From the NCBI GenBank assembly GCA_030248295.1, contig JASANH010000494.1:88881-152880 (forward strand): a stretch of DNA of 64,000 bases, written 5' to 3'. The DNA is from Mesodorylaimus sp. YZB2_4 (Eukaryota > Nematoda > Enoplea > Dorylaimida > Dorylaimidae). Under the pieces are notes generated by a model. That model searched no databases, was not told where the DNA came from, and was given only the letters and a program-made list of their open reading frames with translations. Shown piece by piece: positions 1 through 10,043 of the stretch. The first letter of the stretch is position 1. The number at the start of each line of letters is the position of its first letter. The translations under genes were made by a program, and so were the position numbers.

Positions 1-2489
1 ACAAGTGCACTAATCACTCCTGCAATTTGAAAAAGGACTGATACCTCCACAAGTACTTTAACAAAAGACTACTTCACTTCAACAGCTTCAACAAGTTTTG
101 TCACCTCTACAGCGGCCGTTCCGGCAGCCTTGAATACCGCCTTAAAAATTCAGCCACATTCGACCAGTGTGGTTACCACTTCACAAAATTTAACAAGTGT
201 TGCCATCACTACAGCTACCACTTCAAAAATTTTAACTAATGATGAACCCACATTGACAGCTTCTCCTAATTTTGTAACAGCCCCAACATTTTCGTCAATC
301 AAGAAAACCATTCCAGCCACTCTTGCCACTTTGACAAACACTCGTACCACCATAAATTTTCTCAACAATTTAACAACAGATTCTTCAAGCTATACAGCAA
401 CAGAAATAATCACTCCAACATCAACTCCGACAGGCTTTAATGAGGTGGCTGCTACAACAAGTGTAACAGCTGCTAAAGCCACTACAAGTAGGCAAGCAAC
501 TGCTATAGCAACTTTCACAAGCTCTTCCAGTTTTATCAATCCGGTTATTCCTGCACATACCATTACTACAGCAAACCGAGAAACAACTTCTTTGCCAAGT
601 CAAAAAGCTTTAGCCAATCATGTAGGTGCTTCGACGCCTAGCATGGGGCCGGCTGCAGCAGACAGTTCAGCATCATATTAGGGTTCAAAAACATTTCCCT
701 CAGGGAGCAATTTTACATTCTTCCCAGCTGATACTCGGAACATCTCCTCAATAAGTACTACCTCCACTGGAATCGCTGATGCAAGCGAAAATACCTTCCC
801 TCAACAAAGTATTGTGGCGATGCCTGCTACTGATTCGACGAGCAATGACACTACAATGGCATTTTTTACATATATGCACCCATCACATGGTACAAGAACG
901 ACTACACTTACAGATACGGAGTTTCCCTCGAGCATTTCCAAGAATGCAGCAAGTATTTCAATTTCGCACACCACAACAGCAACTGCCCTTGAAGGAAGGC
1001 CTGAAAAAATCATTACCTAATCAGAACAGATATACAAAACAAATACTGACATAGAGTTCCCTCTAACAGCATCTATGAGTTCTATGAGTATTGCTGGAAC
1101 GAGCTCACTTAGAACAACATCGCTTTCAACAAACGCTCTAAATTAACACGTTTCACCAACAACGACACTAACCACAGCTGATGAGAGTGTATCAACTGAT
1201 AATAATGAGAACACACGTGCAGCGAGTAGAAAAACTGTGGAACCTATTGCTTTTGCACCAGCGTCCTCAATCATGTCGACTTTCCTGAATGCAATCCAAA
1301 CAGAAACCGAAATTCCTGAAGCTGCTCCGCCAACTTCATCAAGCCCTTTAAATCCTCTAGCCTCATCGCCAAACAAGGCAAATCTCCTAATGCAGACATT
1401 TCTAGATCAAGAGAAATACCACATGGAGTCCATTCACGCGTAAGCGAATTAGCTTCTAGTACTGTTTCTGTGAGTATGACATTTTCCGACGATGCTGCCT
1501 TCCCATCAACTAGAAGCTACAGCCAAACTGCAAAATCTAGCAGCCTGATGTCGAAATTTACAACAGCTGAAGCCAGTTTAACAATCAACTCTGAAGTGGT
1601 TCCAACTAGACTGCCTTCTCCATACATCTGTGCCTCAACTTCACTCTCATCGATTGAGTCGGAAGCTGAACTTAGTCCAGCGGTTTTTTCAATTTCGGGC
1701 CAGCTCTTGTCTGCCTTAAAAACATCATATCCAGCTCTAACCTAGAGTCGCACATCAAGCAGTTCACCAAGTATGCTGTCGTCAGAATCACTACATCTTA
1801 CGAGCATCACAGCAGCCCGGGCTTTAAGCGTCTTCAGCAAGATAGAGTCCCACGCTCATCTCACAGAGTTAATATCTCAAACGGATCCCTTCTCTAATGC
1901 TCAGTCTGCAAACTCTGCAAGCACTTATTCCTTACTTTCAACCGGTGTACCATTTTCGCTCTTGAATTATGTTGCTCCTACACCACTCAATGACACGTTT
2001 CCATTATTGATCTCCTCATCACTATCAAATTTGTTGAATGTTACAGAGGCAGGGTCAAGTTTCATTGCTTCACCGAATATTGATCTTTTTACGTTGGCTC
2101 CTAGTTATTCTTTGTCGACTGGCTCCGTTGCCTCGCGTGCACCTGACTAAAACAATACAGAGGAAGGGTCAGGTTTTTATAGTCCACCGAATACTGGTCT
2201 TTTGAAATCGGCTCCTAGCGATCCTTTGTCGACTGATCGTGAGTCCTCGCCTTCTCCAGCCTATATTATCATACAGAATAGACAATACAATCCTAACTCC
2301 AGTTCACATAGCACCAAACGCACCAGCGAGTACACCCTCCAAAGATATACTTGTACCGACAGCTTCTTTTGGACCCACTGAAAAGACGATAATACATTCA
2401 TACATTTAATCAGTTCGCTTGGAAAGAGGGATGGAAGACAATTTACTCCTGCGACCATAGCGACAATCGATATTTCAACAGTTACGGTT
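1..2489 (+). pseudogene. Ser/Thr-rich mucin-like part of a decayed DEG/ENaC channel gene (5' partial)
   Basis: From base 1 the first frame reads almost only Ser, Thr, Ala, Pro and Ile (runs such as TSVVTTSQNLTS), with in-frame stops at about 28, 679, 1018 and 1144. At about 1440 the reading moves by one frame and continues Ser/Thr-rich to 2150, with a stop at 1743. A roughly 38-residue unit is tandemly repeated across the stop at 2148: first copy beginning NVTEAGSSFIASPN, second NNTEEGSGFYSPPN. More frame changes lie at 2260-2480. From 2490 the frame runs straight into the channel-like region downstream, so both parts probably belonged to one gene. The composition suggests a heavily O-glycosylated extracellular stretch; that is inference. 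Several stops and shifts make a working gene unlikely. The 5' end is outside the window. Confidence 0.6.
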
Positions 2490-3364
2490 TTGCAAACGTT
2501 GAAGACAAAGACCGCATTCCTTGAGACGGACAAATTTAATAGTACGAATTCAGCACAGGTCTTTAGCTCGAAAGATCTGCAAAATCAATTTGCTTCTCCG
2601 ACAAACTTGCCAGAGGATGAGCTAGCAAAAGCAGCAGCCATGGCGAAGACTATCACTGAAACCCTTGATGATGCAAGTTTAAGTTACTCTTGAAACTTAT
2701 CACCTCGCTCCTTCAGTATTGATAATTGTCACCTCGCTTACTCAAAGATCATTGCTCTGCAGATAAAATCGGACACAGGCGCTTTGGTAGCAACTGCACA
2801 AGACATGCTTGCTTACGCTGTCTCTTCTCTTCTGTTGGAGGCGGCTGTGAAAGCTGGATACAACATAACAGAGACCGTAACGAGGTGCAGATATAATGGC
2901 ATGTCTTGTTCCCATGGGTGAGTTATTATGATGCAACTTCATTGCACCAGTATTGATTTCACTGAAGCTGTGACCCTATTGTGTAGCGTTGAGTACAAGT
3001 AACGATACAGCTTCAGGGCAGCCTAACAAATGCCAGTTTTCGCTTCTCTTATCAGAGATTTCAATCTACATGTCGACCCTAACTTTGGAAACTGCTACAC
3101 CTTCAATGCCAATGGTGAGAAACCAGTAGCTACACAAGCTGGTGAAGGCAGACGTAATAATACCTGCATCAGTAAGTTATTTTATCACGCCCTCGTTTAA
3201 CTAGGCTTGTCGGTTGGCTATGTTGTCATTGTCGATGAATACATGTCTTTTGTGTAGTCTGCCGGTGTTCGAGTCTTTATACATGATCCAAATCAGCCAA
3301 TATTCCTGGGCGTTCTTGTTTTAATGTGCCAAGCGGATACAGGACATTTGTTTCAATCAAAAAG
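2490..3364 (+). pseudogene. DEG/ENaC (amiloride-sensitive sodium channel family) extracellular domain, decayed
   Basis: DEG/ENaC proteins are animal cation channels with two membrane spans and a large Cys-rich extracellular domain. Visible here in order are VTRCRYNGMSCSHG, then across an intron DFNLHVDPNFGNCYTFN (the family hallmark GNCYTFN), a VIVDEYM stretch, and SAGVRVFIHDPNQPIF (family pattern AGVRVxIHD). A one-base frame change follows, then NVPSGYRTFVSIKK, ending at a GTAAGT donor at 3365. Stops fall at 2691, 3198 and 3255 and the frame changes near 3313, so the copy is broken. The membrane spans are not seen; the second would lie downstream and is absent within reach. The upstream Ser/Thr-rich stretch is in frame with this part apart from the stop at 2691. 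Family assignment is confident; the subfamily cannot be told. Confidence 0.85.
2918..3055 (+). other. GT-AG intron in the DEG/ENaC pseudogene
   Basis: The donor reads GG|GTGAGT and the acceptor TTATCAG|AGATTTC. Removing these 138 bases joins CSHG to DFNLHV in one frame and restores the family spacing between the CxxNGxxC motif and GNCYTFN, which is why I accept the intron. Confidence 0.7.
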
Positions 3365-4140
3365 GTAAGTGCGACAAGTATTCTTGGTCTTTATTGGACA
3401 TAGGGGAAGAATCTCTAACGAGACACCTCGACCTAGTATCCTCAAACTCTTTTGGAAGCCCACGACCACACCAAAAAAACCACACCTAGAGTATGAATAA
3501 ATTTCTCGCATTTCCATGATGACGTCCCCGCAAACACAAATCTTCATCTCCACAATCACAAACTCACCAAAATCTACAGGGCTATGCATCAAGTGCTGTG
3601 GAAGTTATGGTATAAGTTTATGCTTACGTCGTTAGCTACGACAAATTTCACATCGCGAAGCCTCTTTGCGAACTGATTAAATTTTTTAAAGATTCACAGC
3701 GAAGCGCTGCCCCCCTCCTTCCGGCCATTCGCAACCCCGCCGTTTGAAGCTCCGAAGTACAATTACAATACAACGTCTTACTCTACGGAAGTGGGTTCCA
3801 GTTTTAATCAAGCTGTGCGTGAGCAGGTCCATAAAGCTGTATTTAAAAGATGCCTCTGAAGCTGTTCTTAAAACACTTCGACCCCGAATGGAATGGTGCA
3901 CCGTGCACCACTTTTTGGCGCTAATTAGCACACTAATTAGTAAGGTTATAATGTTGCCAATGCCACAGCGAGATAGCGCAACATTTAATCTCTCGAAATC
4001 CTTCAGGAATCCTCTCAAATATGTTCCTGGAAGGCTCCAGACCCTCTTGATTAGGACCCACTTTTCGCCTATATTTCGCCATTACGCCTTTTTCTCCGTT
4101 CAAGGCGTACCTCGACAAGTGTCGCTGCTGCACGGTACTT
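3365..4140. other. Noncoding stretch, no gene recognised
   Basis: Short reading frames only. A near-palindrome ggtgcaccgtgcacc at about 3895-3910 has relatives in the hairpin at 10.5 kb. No further DEG/ENaC exon was found. Confidence 0.5.
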
Positions 4141-4675
4141 GGTTTAGGGCACCACGTACATGGGTTGGGGCAAGCCCCTGGTGAGGATAGGACGAACGTG
4201 GATTCGATAGGACGAACATGGATTGGGGCACCGCGTACATGGGTTGGGGCAAGCCCGTGGTGAGGATAGGACGTACATGGATTGGGGCACCGCGTACATG
4301 GGTTGAGGCAAGCCCGTGGTGAGGATAGGACGTACATGGATTGGGGCACCGCGTACATGGGTTGGGGCAAGCCCGTGGTGAGGATAGGACGAACGTGGAT
4401 TCGATAGGACGAACATGGATTGGGGCACCGCGTACATGGGTTGGGGCAAGCCCGTGGTGAGGATAGGACGTACATGGATTGGGGCACCGCGTACATGGGT
4501 TGGGGCAAGCCCGTGGTGAGGATAGGACTTACATGGATTGGGGCACCGCGTACATGGGTTGGGGCAAGCCCGTGGTGAGGATAGGACGTACATGGATTGG
4601 GGCACCGCGTACATGGGTTGGGGCATCCCGTGGTGAGGATAGGACTTACATGGATTGGGGCACCACTTTGGCACC
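4141..4675 (+). repeat. 59-bp minisatellite array 1
   Basis: About eight tandem units with a period of 59 bases, measured from the recurrence of gtggtgaggatagg at 4257, 4316, 4375, 4454, 4513 and 4572. Each unit contains two related halves beginning gtacatggattggggc and gtacatgggttggggc. Two units (near 4180-4260 and 4375-4454) are about 79 bases because they carry an extra 20-base segment, gataggacgaacgtggattc. Apparent minus-strand proteins rich in Pro, Cys and His across this array are repeat translation, not genes. Confidence 0.95.
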
Positions 4676-4840
4676 AGCAAGGAAAAATGGTGCAGTTTTT
4701 TATATTTCAAATGTTAGAAAAAAAACGTCCGAGATCGGGAAAAAAACGGTGCCTGATGACCAAAAAAGGAAAAAGTGCAAAGTGCAAAGTGCAAAAAACC
4801 CGAGATCGGAATCGAATCAAATCAACTGAAATCGTCAAAA

Positions 4841-6235
4841 TCACTCCCAACTATCGTGACCTTCGAACTGCTCTTCCTCCTCTCCCACCTCTTCTTCCTC
4901 CTCTCCCACCTCTTCTTCCTCCTCTTCCACCTCTTTTTCCTGCGCGTGTTCCCAAACGTCGGTGTCGTCGACCTCCTTATCTTCCTCGTCCAGCCTTTCC
5001 GCAACGGCTTCCTGTTGATCCTCGCATTTGGCAAAGACGCGATGTTCCGGTCGTCCTTTACCTGAAGCAGCAAACGGTGTACTCCTCGGGTGTTATGACA
5101 AGCACATTTGTTACTAAGCATCTTGTAAAATGCACTCGAGAAAATTTGGTCACTCGGAATGCTGTTTTTTCGAATTCTGTCAGCTTTGTCAAATCTCTGC
5201 TGCATCTCGACCTCATAACCCGCTTCTTGGCCCGTCTGCATCCAACGTAAGCTGTCCGTAGTGCACTAGACTCGGCCCCCCTTGGGGCACCACGTCCTAT
5301 TTGTATGGTCCCCAATCAATGTCCTAACCCCTATATCCATACTACTTACCCACAACATCATAGCCCGTTCGGAATAAATCCAAAATTAGTCGGCCGCAGT
5401 TGCTGCTGCGCAACGTCATCAAAACCGACGTCATGCGCCCGCGATGAAACGTCGGGTACAATCCCGTGATCAGTCTCCGCTGTTCGGGCGGTTTTGCCCA
5501 ATCGGCCACGAAATCGTAATCGTGTCCCGAGCCGGAACCGGGGCCATATTCTTCGTTTAGCAACCGCATCAGGTCTCCGCTGGACCAACCCTCTGGAATC
5601 GGAGCTAAACGCAGCTTTTTGTACTTTTGACCGATGTTCTAAAAACCGAAGGGGAAAGCGATTGAGGAAAGGGCAGCTGAGTAAAGCGAATACCGTACAT
5701 GGGCCATGCGATCCTCGATATTGCGCCGCGTAATCGAACCCGCTGGCAATCTGCAAAAGTACAGAGGAAAAGTTAGGAGATATCGCTAGTTATCACCCAG
5801 AGAAAATGGATGGGAGATCAAAAAGAAACGAACTTACTGGTTCACTTTCAGAATCGACACGACGTCGAGCACTTGGTTCAGGCACGATTCGAAAATCACG
5901 GTTTTATACTCCGTGTGCCCGCGCAAAACCGAAGTCATGGAGACTTTGCAGGGAACTTGCAAACCGCCTGGCACAAAACGATTCCGAGCGAGCAGGTACC
6001 CAGACGAACCCAGGTGTGCGACCTGAAAACAGTATGAATGCACTAGGTGAAGATTGCGATAGCGCCAAGTTACCTGCAGGAAGTTGCCCTTCGCCAGAAC
6101 CTTGATAAGCTTGGGTTGCAATCGATGGCGATTAGCAGCCTCGGCGAGATCGCCATGATACCACACCGTCCAACGCCCCAGCTCGAACTGCGCTTTGTAC
6201 AAAAGTTTATCGTAAACTTTGACGGCTCGATCCAT
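4841..6235 (-). CDS. Multi-exon gene of unknown function with acidic C-terminal tail
   Basis: Unrecognised protein. Proposed exons on minus: 6235-6074 (ATG, MDRAVKVYDKLLYKAQFELG), 6022-5838, 5750-5699, 5638-5350 and 5251 to about 5070. A last part ends at the TGA at 4841-4843. Introns of 51, 87, 60 and 98 bases have GT-AG ends with matching phases, which is strong evidence for a real gene. Visible segments include WTVWYHGDLAEAANRHRLQP, RRNIEDRMAHNIGQKYKKLR and GLYPTFHRGRMTSVLM. The tail is mostly Glu with a repeated EEEEEVG and ends GHDSWE. It appears as a polypyrimidine tract on plus at 4860-4935. The junction near 5070 is unclear: either a short intron or a one-base frame change. No membrane span or signal peptide is seen. 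An acidic tail suits a nuclear or chromatin-binding protein, but that is a guess. The gene sits between two copies of the same minisatellite. Confidence 0.6.
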
Positions 6236-6238
6236 CAC

Positions 6239-6387
6239 GAATAACGTTGTCGACCAGATTTTCGTTGCAGATTTTCGTTTGCATTCGGCTCATCCCTCTC
6301 CTCAGAAGATGAGTCCGAGCCGGCGCTTATGTCGTTCAGAACAGTCGCCGCCGCAACAGACCTTTTGGGCCGTTGTTTTCTATCCAT
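6239..6387 (-). CDS. Possible upstream exon (MDRKQRPKRS...)
   Basis: A minus-strand frame opens with ATG at 6387, reads MDRKQRPKRSVAAATVLND, then a Ser/Asp/Glu-rich piece, and stops at about 6239, next to the ATG of the gene at 6235. It lies in another frame from that gene, and I see no clean intron to join them. A 13-base direct duplication (acgaaaatctgca) lies between. It could be the true 5' exon with a frame change, or an unrelated short frame. Confidence 0.3.
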
Positions 6388-6984
6388 AATCTAAAAAAGA
6401 AAAATCACATCAGAAAAACCGAGAACATAGCATGACTCGACATATTTTCTCGGCATAATCCCAAAATGGCTTGCCCTAAATAGTGCTAAAGCCGTGCATC
6501 TAATCATACATCTAGGTATTTTAGCAACCAGCGACCACGGGCTAATAATCCAACATATCATGTGCACAGTGTACATTTCCTCAAAATTTTTCAAAATTTT
6601 GCGATTATGATTTCGTCAAAATAATTTTCTAAACAAAGAATCAAGACCTCTCCCGATTTGCACATTCTCCTAGCCGGGAAACCTGCCTGGACAATACACG
6701 CCCACGAGACCCACATTAGAAAAATTCTTTATGAATAAAAAAACACAGCGTACCTCACCAAAATTTATTCACGAATGATAATTGTATCTTGAATATCGGA
6801 AACGTAATAATTCAAAAAAACCGCTTCAAAATCGATAACGAAATGATAACGAACGATAACGAATTCTCTCCTCTTCAACTTCCGACTCAAGCGAGGATGA
6901 CGCAAACATGACGCTAAAACAAAGACGCCCGCAAAGGACCATTCCAATAAACATGGCCGCCTCCATTACAAATACCTCGAGTGC
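6388..6984. other. AT-rich noncoding stretch upstream of the acidic-tail gene
   Basis: No coding signal seen. This is the likely promoter side of the minus-strand gene, but I cannot point to a specific promoter motif. Confidence 0.4.
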
Positions 6985-7741
6985 GCACGTACGTGGATTG
7001 GGGCACCACTTACACTGGTCAGGGCCTCCCCGTGGTAAGCATAGCACTTACATGGACTGGGGCACCACTTACACTGGTTGGGGCAAGCCCGTGGTGAGGA
7101 TAGGACGTACATGGATTGGGGCACCGCGTACATGGGTTGGGGCAAGCCCGTGGTGAGGATAGGACGTACATGGATTGGGGCACCACTTACATGGGTTGGG
7201 GCAAGCCCGTGGTGAGGATAGGACGTACATGGATTGGGGCACCGCGTACACTGGTTGGGGCAAGCCCGTGGTGAGGATAGGACGTACATGGATTGGGGCA
7301 CCGCGTACATGGGTTGGGGCAAGCCCGTGGTGAGGATAGGACGTACATGGATTGGGGCACCGCGTACATGGGTTGGGGCAAGCCCGTGGTGAGGATAGGA
7401 CGTACATGGATTGGGGCACCACTTACATGGGTTGGGGCAAGCCCGTGGTGAGGATAGGACGTACATGGATTGGGGCACCGCGTACATGGGTTGGGGCAAG
7501 CCCGTGGTGAGGATAGGACGTACATGGATTGGGGCACCGCGTACATGGGTTGGGGCAAGCCCGTGGTGAGGATAGGACGTACATGGATTGGGGCACCGCG
7601 TACATGGGTTGGGGCAAGCCCGTGGTGAGGATAGGACGTACATGGATTGGGGCACCGCGTACACTGGTTGGGGCAAGCCCGTGGTAAGCATAGCACTTAC
7701 ATGGACTGGGGCACCACTTACACTGGTCAGGGCTTGTAATG
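6985..7741 (+). repeat. 59-bp minisatellite array 2
   Basis: The core gtggtgaggatagg recurs at 7091, 7150, 7209, 7268, 7327, 7386, 7445, 7504, 7563 and 7622, a strict 59-base period, in the same orientation as the array at 4.1 kb. Both edges carry the same diverged edge unit (gtggtaagcatagcacttac near 7033 and 7681), so the ends have aged more than the centre, as expected if homogenisation acts in the middle. It is noncoding; open minus-strand frames are repeat artefacts. Confidence 0.95.
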
Positions 7742-8405
7742 TAGCCTCGCAACATTACCCGTCTTCGTCTAGCTGGGTCAAATGGGTCTGTTGTGACATT
7801 TGTGGAAACCCTGGTGGGAGCAAACGGCCAGAGGGCGCAGCACGTAAGCTGGAATTCTGGGACTTGAGGGAGGGGAGCTATGCTTCCTCTTCGCAATCCA
7901 CCTGTGACTGGAATCAACTGAACAAATGAAGCACTAGGATGGATGGCATAGGTTGAAAACGCAGAATAAAAATCCAGTCACACAAAGCTGATTCCATAAA
8001 AAATAAAGAACAGAGTAAGGGCGCCAACTGGCCAAACACGGAAGGCGCCACAAAAAATATGATACACTGCCTAACATGAGTCTTGCCTGAAACTGGGACC
8101 GAAGCGTGATGGAAAGATTGCGGGCAGCAGGTATCTTCGCCAGCCGAACGATTCTGGGTGAGCGGCCTAAAACGAAATGTCAACTATGTACATTCAGAAA
8201 CATACGAAAACAAGCACGCATCTACTGCGTGTGTCCCATTCTCGAATTCCTTGCATGCAGAAGAGGGGTACTGTTACCAACTATGGGCAAGGTCGGCTGG
8301 GTTAGGGGAGGGGGTTTTGAGAGGAAGGGTTCAGTGTCCTGACCGGCCAAACAGGGGGTACCCCTCCTACCCCTCCCCCCTTGCCCATACTTGGCTGTAA
8401 CTCAC
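7742..8405. other. Noncoding stretch with an imperfect inverted repeat
   Basis: A plus frame at about 7755-7929 reads WVKWVCCDICGNPGG. This faintly recalls a zinc-binding finger but is too short to call. An imperfect inverted repeat pairs ctatgggcaagg...ggggaggggg (8279-8312) with its complement at 8358-8391. Nothing else is recognised. Confidence 0.35.
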
Positions 8406-8590
8406 TTTCATTCAGGAGCTTTGTCTCGTGACCTCGAAAGAATTGCCTGACGACTTCTCCTTCGCCGAATAGCCAGCACAATCCGTTCGTCCTGCTCGAT
8501 ATTCCTGTTCCCCTAACTGATCGAAGTTTCTCAACGAAGGTGTCTGCGCAAGCTTCGAAATCAGAGCTACTTCGCCTTGCTGGCTTGAAC
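8406..8590 (-). CDS. Candidate internal exon of the spliced gene at 8.4-10.0 kb
   Basis: Bounded on minus by a good acceptor (CCCTTTTCAG) at 8591 and a donor (GTGAGT) at 8405. One frame is open throughout and contains FEACADTFVEKLRSV and LCWLFGEGEVVRQFF. It could be a downstream exon of the gene beginning at 10043; the exons between 8944 and 8590 are not resolved. Function unknown. Confidence 0.4.
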
Positions 8591-8943
8591 CTGAAAAGGG
8601 AAAAATCATACACTCTCAATACGTAAACAAGGACAGCACGCGTTTGTCACCGCATAGGTTAGCCCCAAGGACAAGCTAGCCGCTCGACCAATGCAGAGAG
8701 AACATGTATTTCGAGCTGATTGAAAACAACACAAGGCAAGATTGAAAAAAGAAACTACTGCCAACTGGAAACACGGTGTACCACAGGTGAAAAAATCACG
8801 ATTTTTTTCAATTTTGATTTTTTTAGTCTGAAACTCACAGATTGACTTGAAAAAATTTTCGAAATACCAAAGTTTCTAGCTTGATTTTTTTCAGGATCCC
8901 TCACCCGTAGGGTACACCGTGAGATAAACGGAAATTGGCTCAC

Positions 8944-10043
8944 TTGGCATATTGAATGGCTGATTTGGACCAGCCGCCGGGATACTGTATCCGCATCATA
9001 GATGGAAACGCGGGAAACGAAAAAATTCCGGTTTTCTAGATTTCCTTTCCTCTCCTCGCAGCCGACGAGTATGGTAGTCACTATCTTGCAAATTGAATAA
9101 AATCTTTCCAAAATCCGTGGTTCCGAAATCGGCGGTGCTCACCAAATTTAAATTTTCAACCAAAATTTGTGGCACGCTTCCAACTGAAAATAAAACAGCG
9201 GATAAGGCAGGCAAAAGGAAGATTTTCATGACTTGGGCCTAAACAAACAAGCATAGAAAGATAAAAAACCAAAGACGCAACTGAGGGGATTGCTCAACTT
9301 CTAACAGGGAAAAACCAAATGGCAAACAAATTGGGCAATAGAGTATTAGTACAGGCTTACCTGGCAAAATGTTATTTTCGATCATTGGAATGAATTTCGC
9401 AAGAATTTTTCTGTCACGAAAATGAAATTTCGTGTAGAAGGAATCACGCAAATACGCAGCAGACGCCGGCCGCACCCTCGCACTCCGTGAGCACAGGACC
9501 TAAACGAAGAAAAAGGTCACCACGAAAAAAACGGGAAATAATTTCGGAAACAAGGCCGTGGGAAAAAAGGAATGGCCCAAAAATTCGGCAATAAACTAAT
9601 AGTACAGGCTTACCTCGTAAAATGTTATTTTCGATCATTGGAATGAACTTCGCAAGAACTTTTTTGTCACGAAAATGAAATTTCGTGTGAAAGGAAATAT
9701 GCAAATACGCAGTTGACGCTGGCCGCACCCTCGCACTCCGTGAGCACAGGACCTAAACGAAGAAAAAGGTCACCACGAAAAAAACGGGAAATAATTTCGG
9801 AAACAAGGCCGTGGGAAAAAAGGAATGGCAAAAAAATGGCAAAAAATGGCAAAAAAGGAATGGCAAAAAAAGTCGGCAATAGAGTAATAATAAAAGTTTA
9901 CCTGGGAAAATGTTATTTTCGATCATTGGAATGAATTTAGCGAGAACTTTCACGTCACGAAAATGAAATTTCGTGTAGAAGGAAATACGCAAATACGCAG
10001 TAGACGCCGGCCGCACCCTCGCACTTCGTGAGCACAGGACCAT
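8944..10043 (-). CDS. Spliced gene of unknown function, 5' part
   Basis: Proposed exons on minus: 10043-9902 (ATG; MVLCSRSARVRPAS to MIENNIFP), 9183-9143 (VGSVPQILVENLNL) and 9084-8944 (IVTTILVGCEERKGN to SHSICQ). Donors are GTAAAC, GTGAGC and GTGAGC; acceptors are TTTTCAG and TGCAAG. The lengths 142, 41 and 141 keep one frame. Between the first and second exons lie two further copies of the first exon. I do not recognise the family. An alternative reading of 9229-8996 starting MKIFLLPALSAVLF looks like a signal peptide but ignores the splice sites and ends quickly. An expressed host gene seems plausible because the three joined exons have no stop. Confidence 0.45.
9361..10043 (-). repeat. 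Tandem triplication of a coding exon with its introns
   Basis: Three copies on minus: 10043-9902, 9752-9614 and 9499-9361, each followed by a GT donor. The last two have exactly 139 exon bases. All encode nearly the same peptide (YTKFHFRD.K.LAKFIPMIEN), with changes such as Y/H, R/K/V and I/V. Flanking intron sequence is copied too, including gaaaaaggtcaccacg. Only the first copy has ATG before GTCCTG. Confidence 0.75.

Noticed and set aside
3172-3257. Intron between GTAAGT at 3172 and the AG at 3257 in the DEG/ENaC gene
   Set aside because: The phases do not fit, and reading through gives VIVDEYM..SAGVRV, which matches the family; the stops are more likely decay.
3933-4710. Long minus-strand frames rich in Pro, Cys and His
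   Set aside because: They are translations of the 59-bp minisatellite, which has several open frames by chance.
6966-7917. Long minus-strand frames of up to 241 codons
   Set aside because: Same minisatellite translated; no start context and perfect 59-base periodicity.
7755-7929. PHD-type finger from WVKWVCCDICGNPGG
   Set aside because: Only one CxxC pair and no following Cys/His ligands at the right spacing.
8996-9229. Minus-strand frame starting MKIFLLPALSAVLF with RRLRGEER, resembling an oomycete RXLR-EER secreted effector
   Set aside because: Better splice sites put this sequence in parts of two other exons and an intron; the window is animal-like, and a single short motif is weak evidence.
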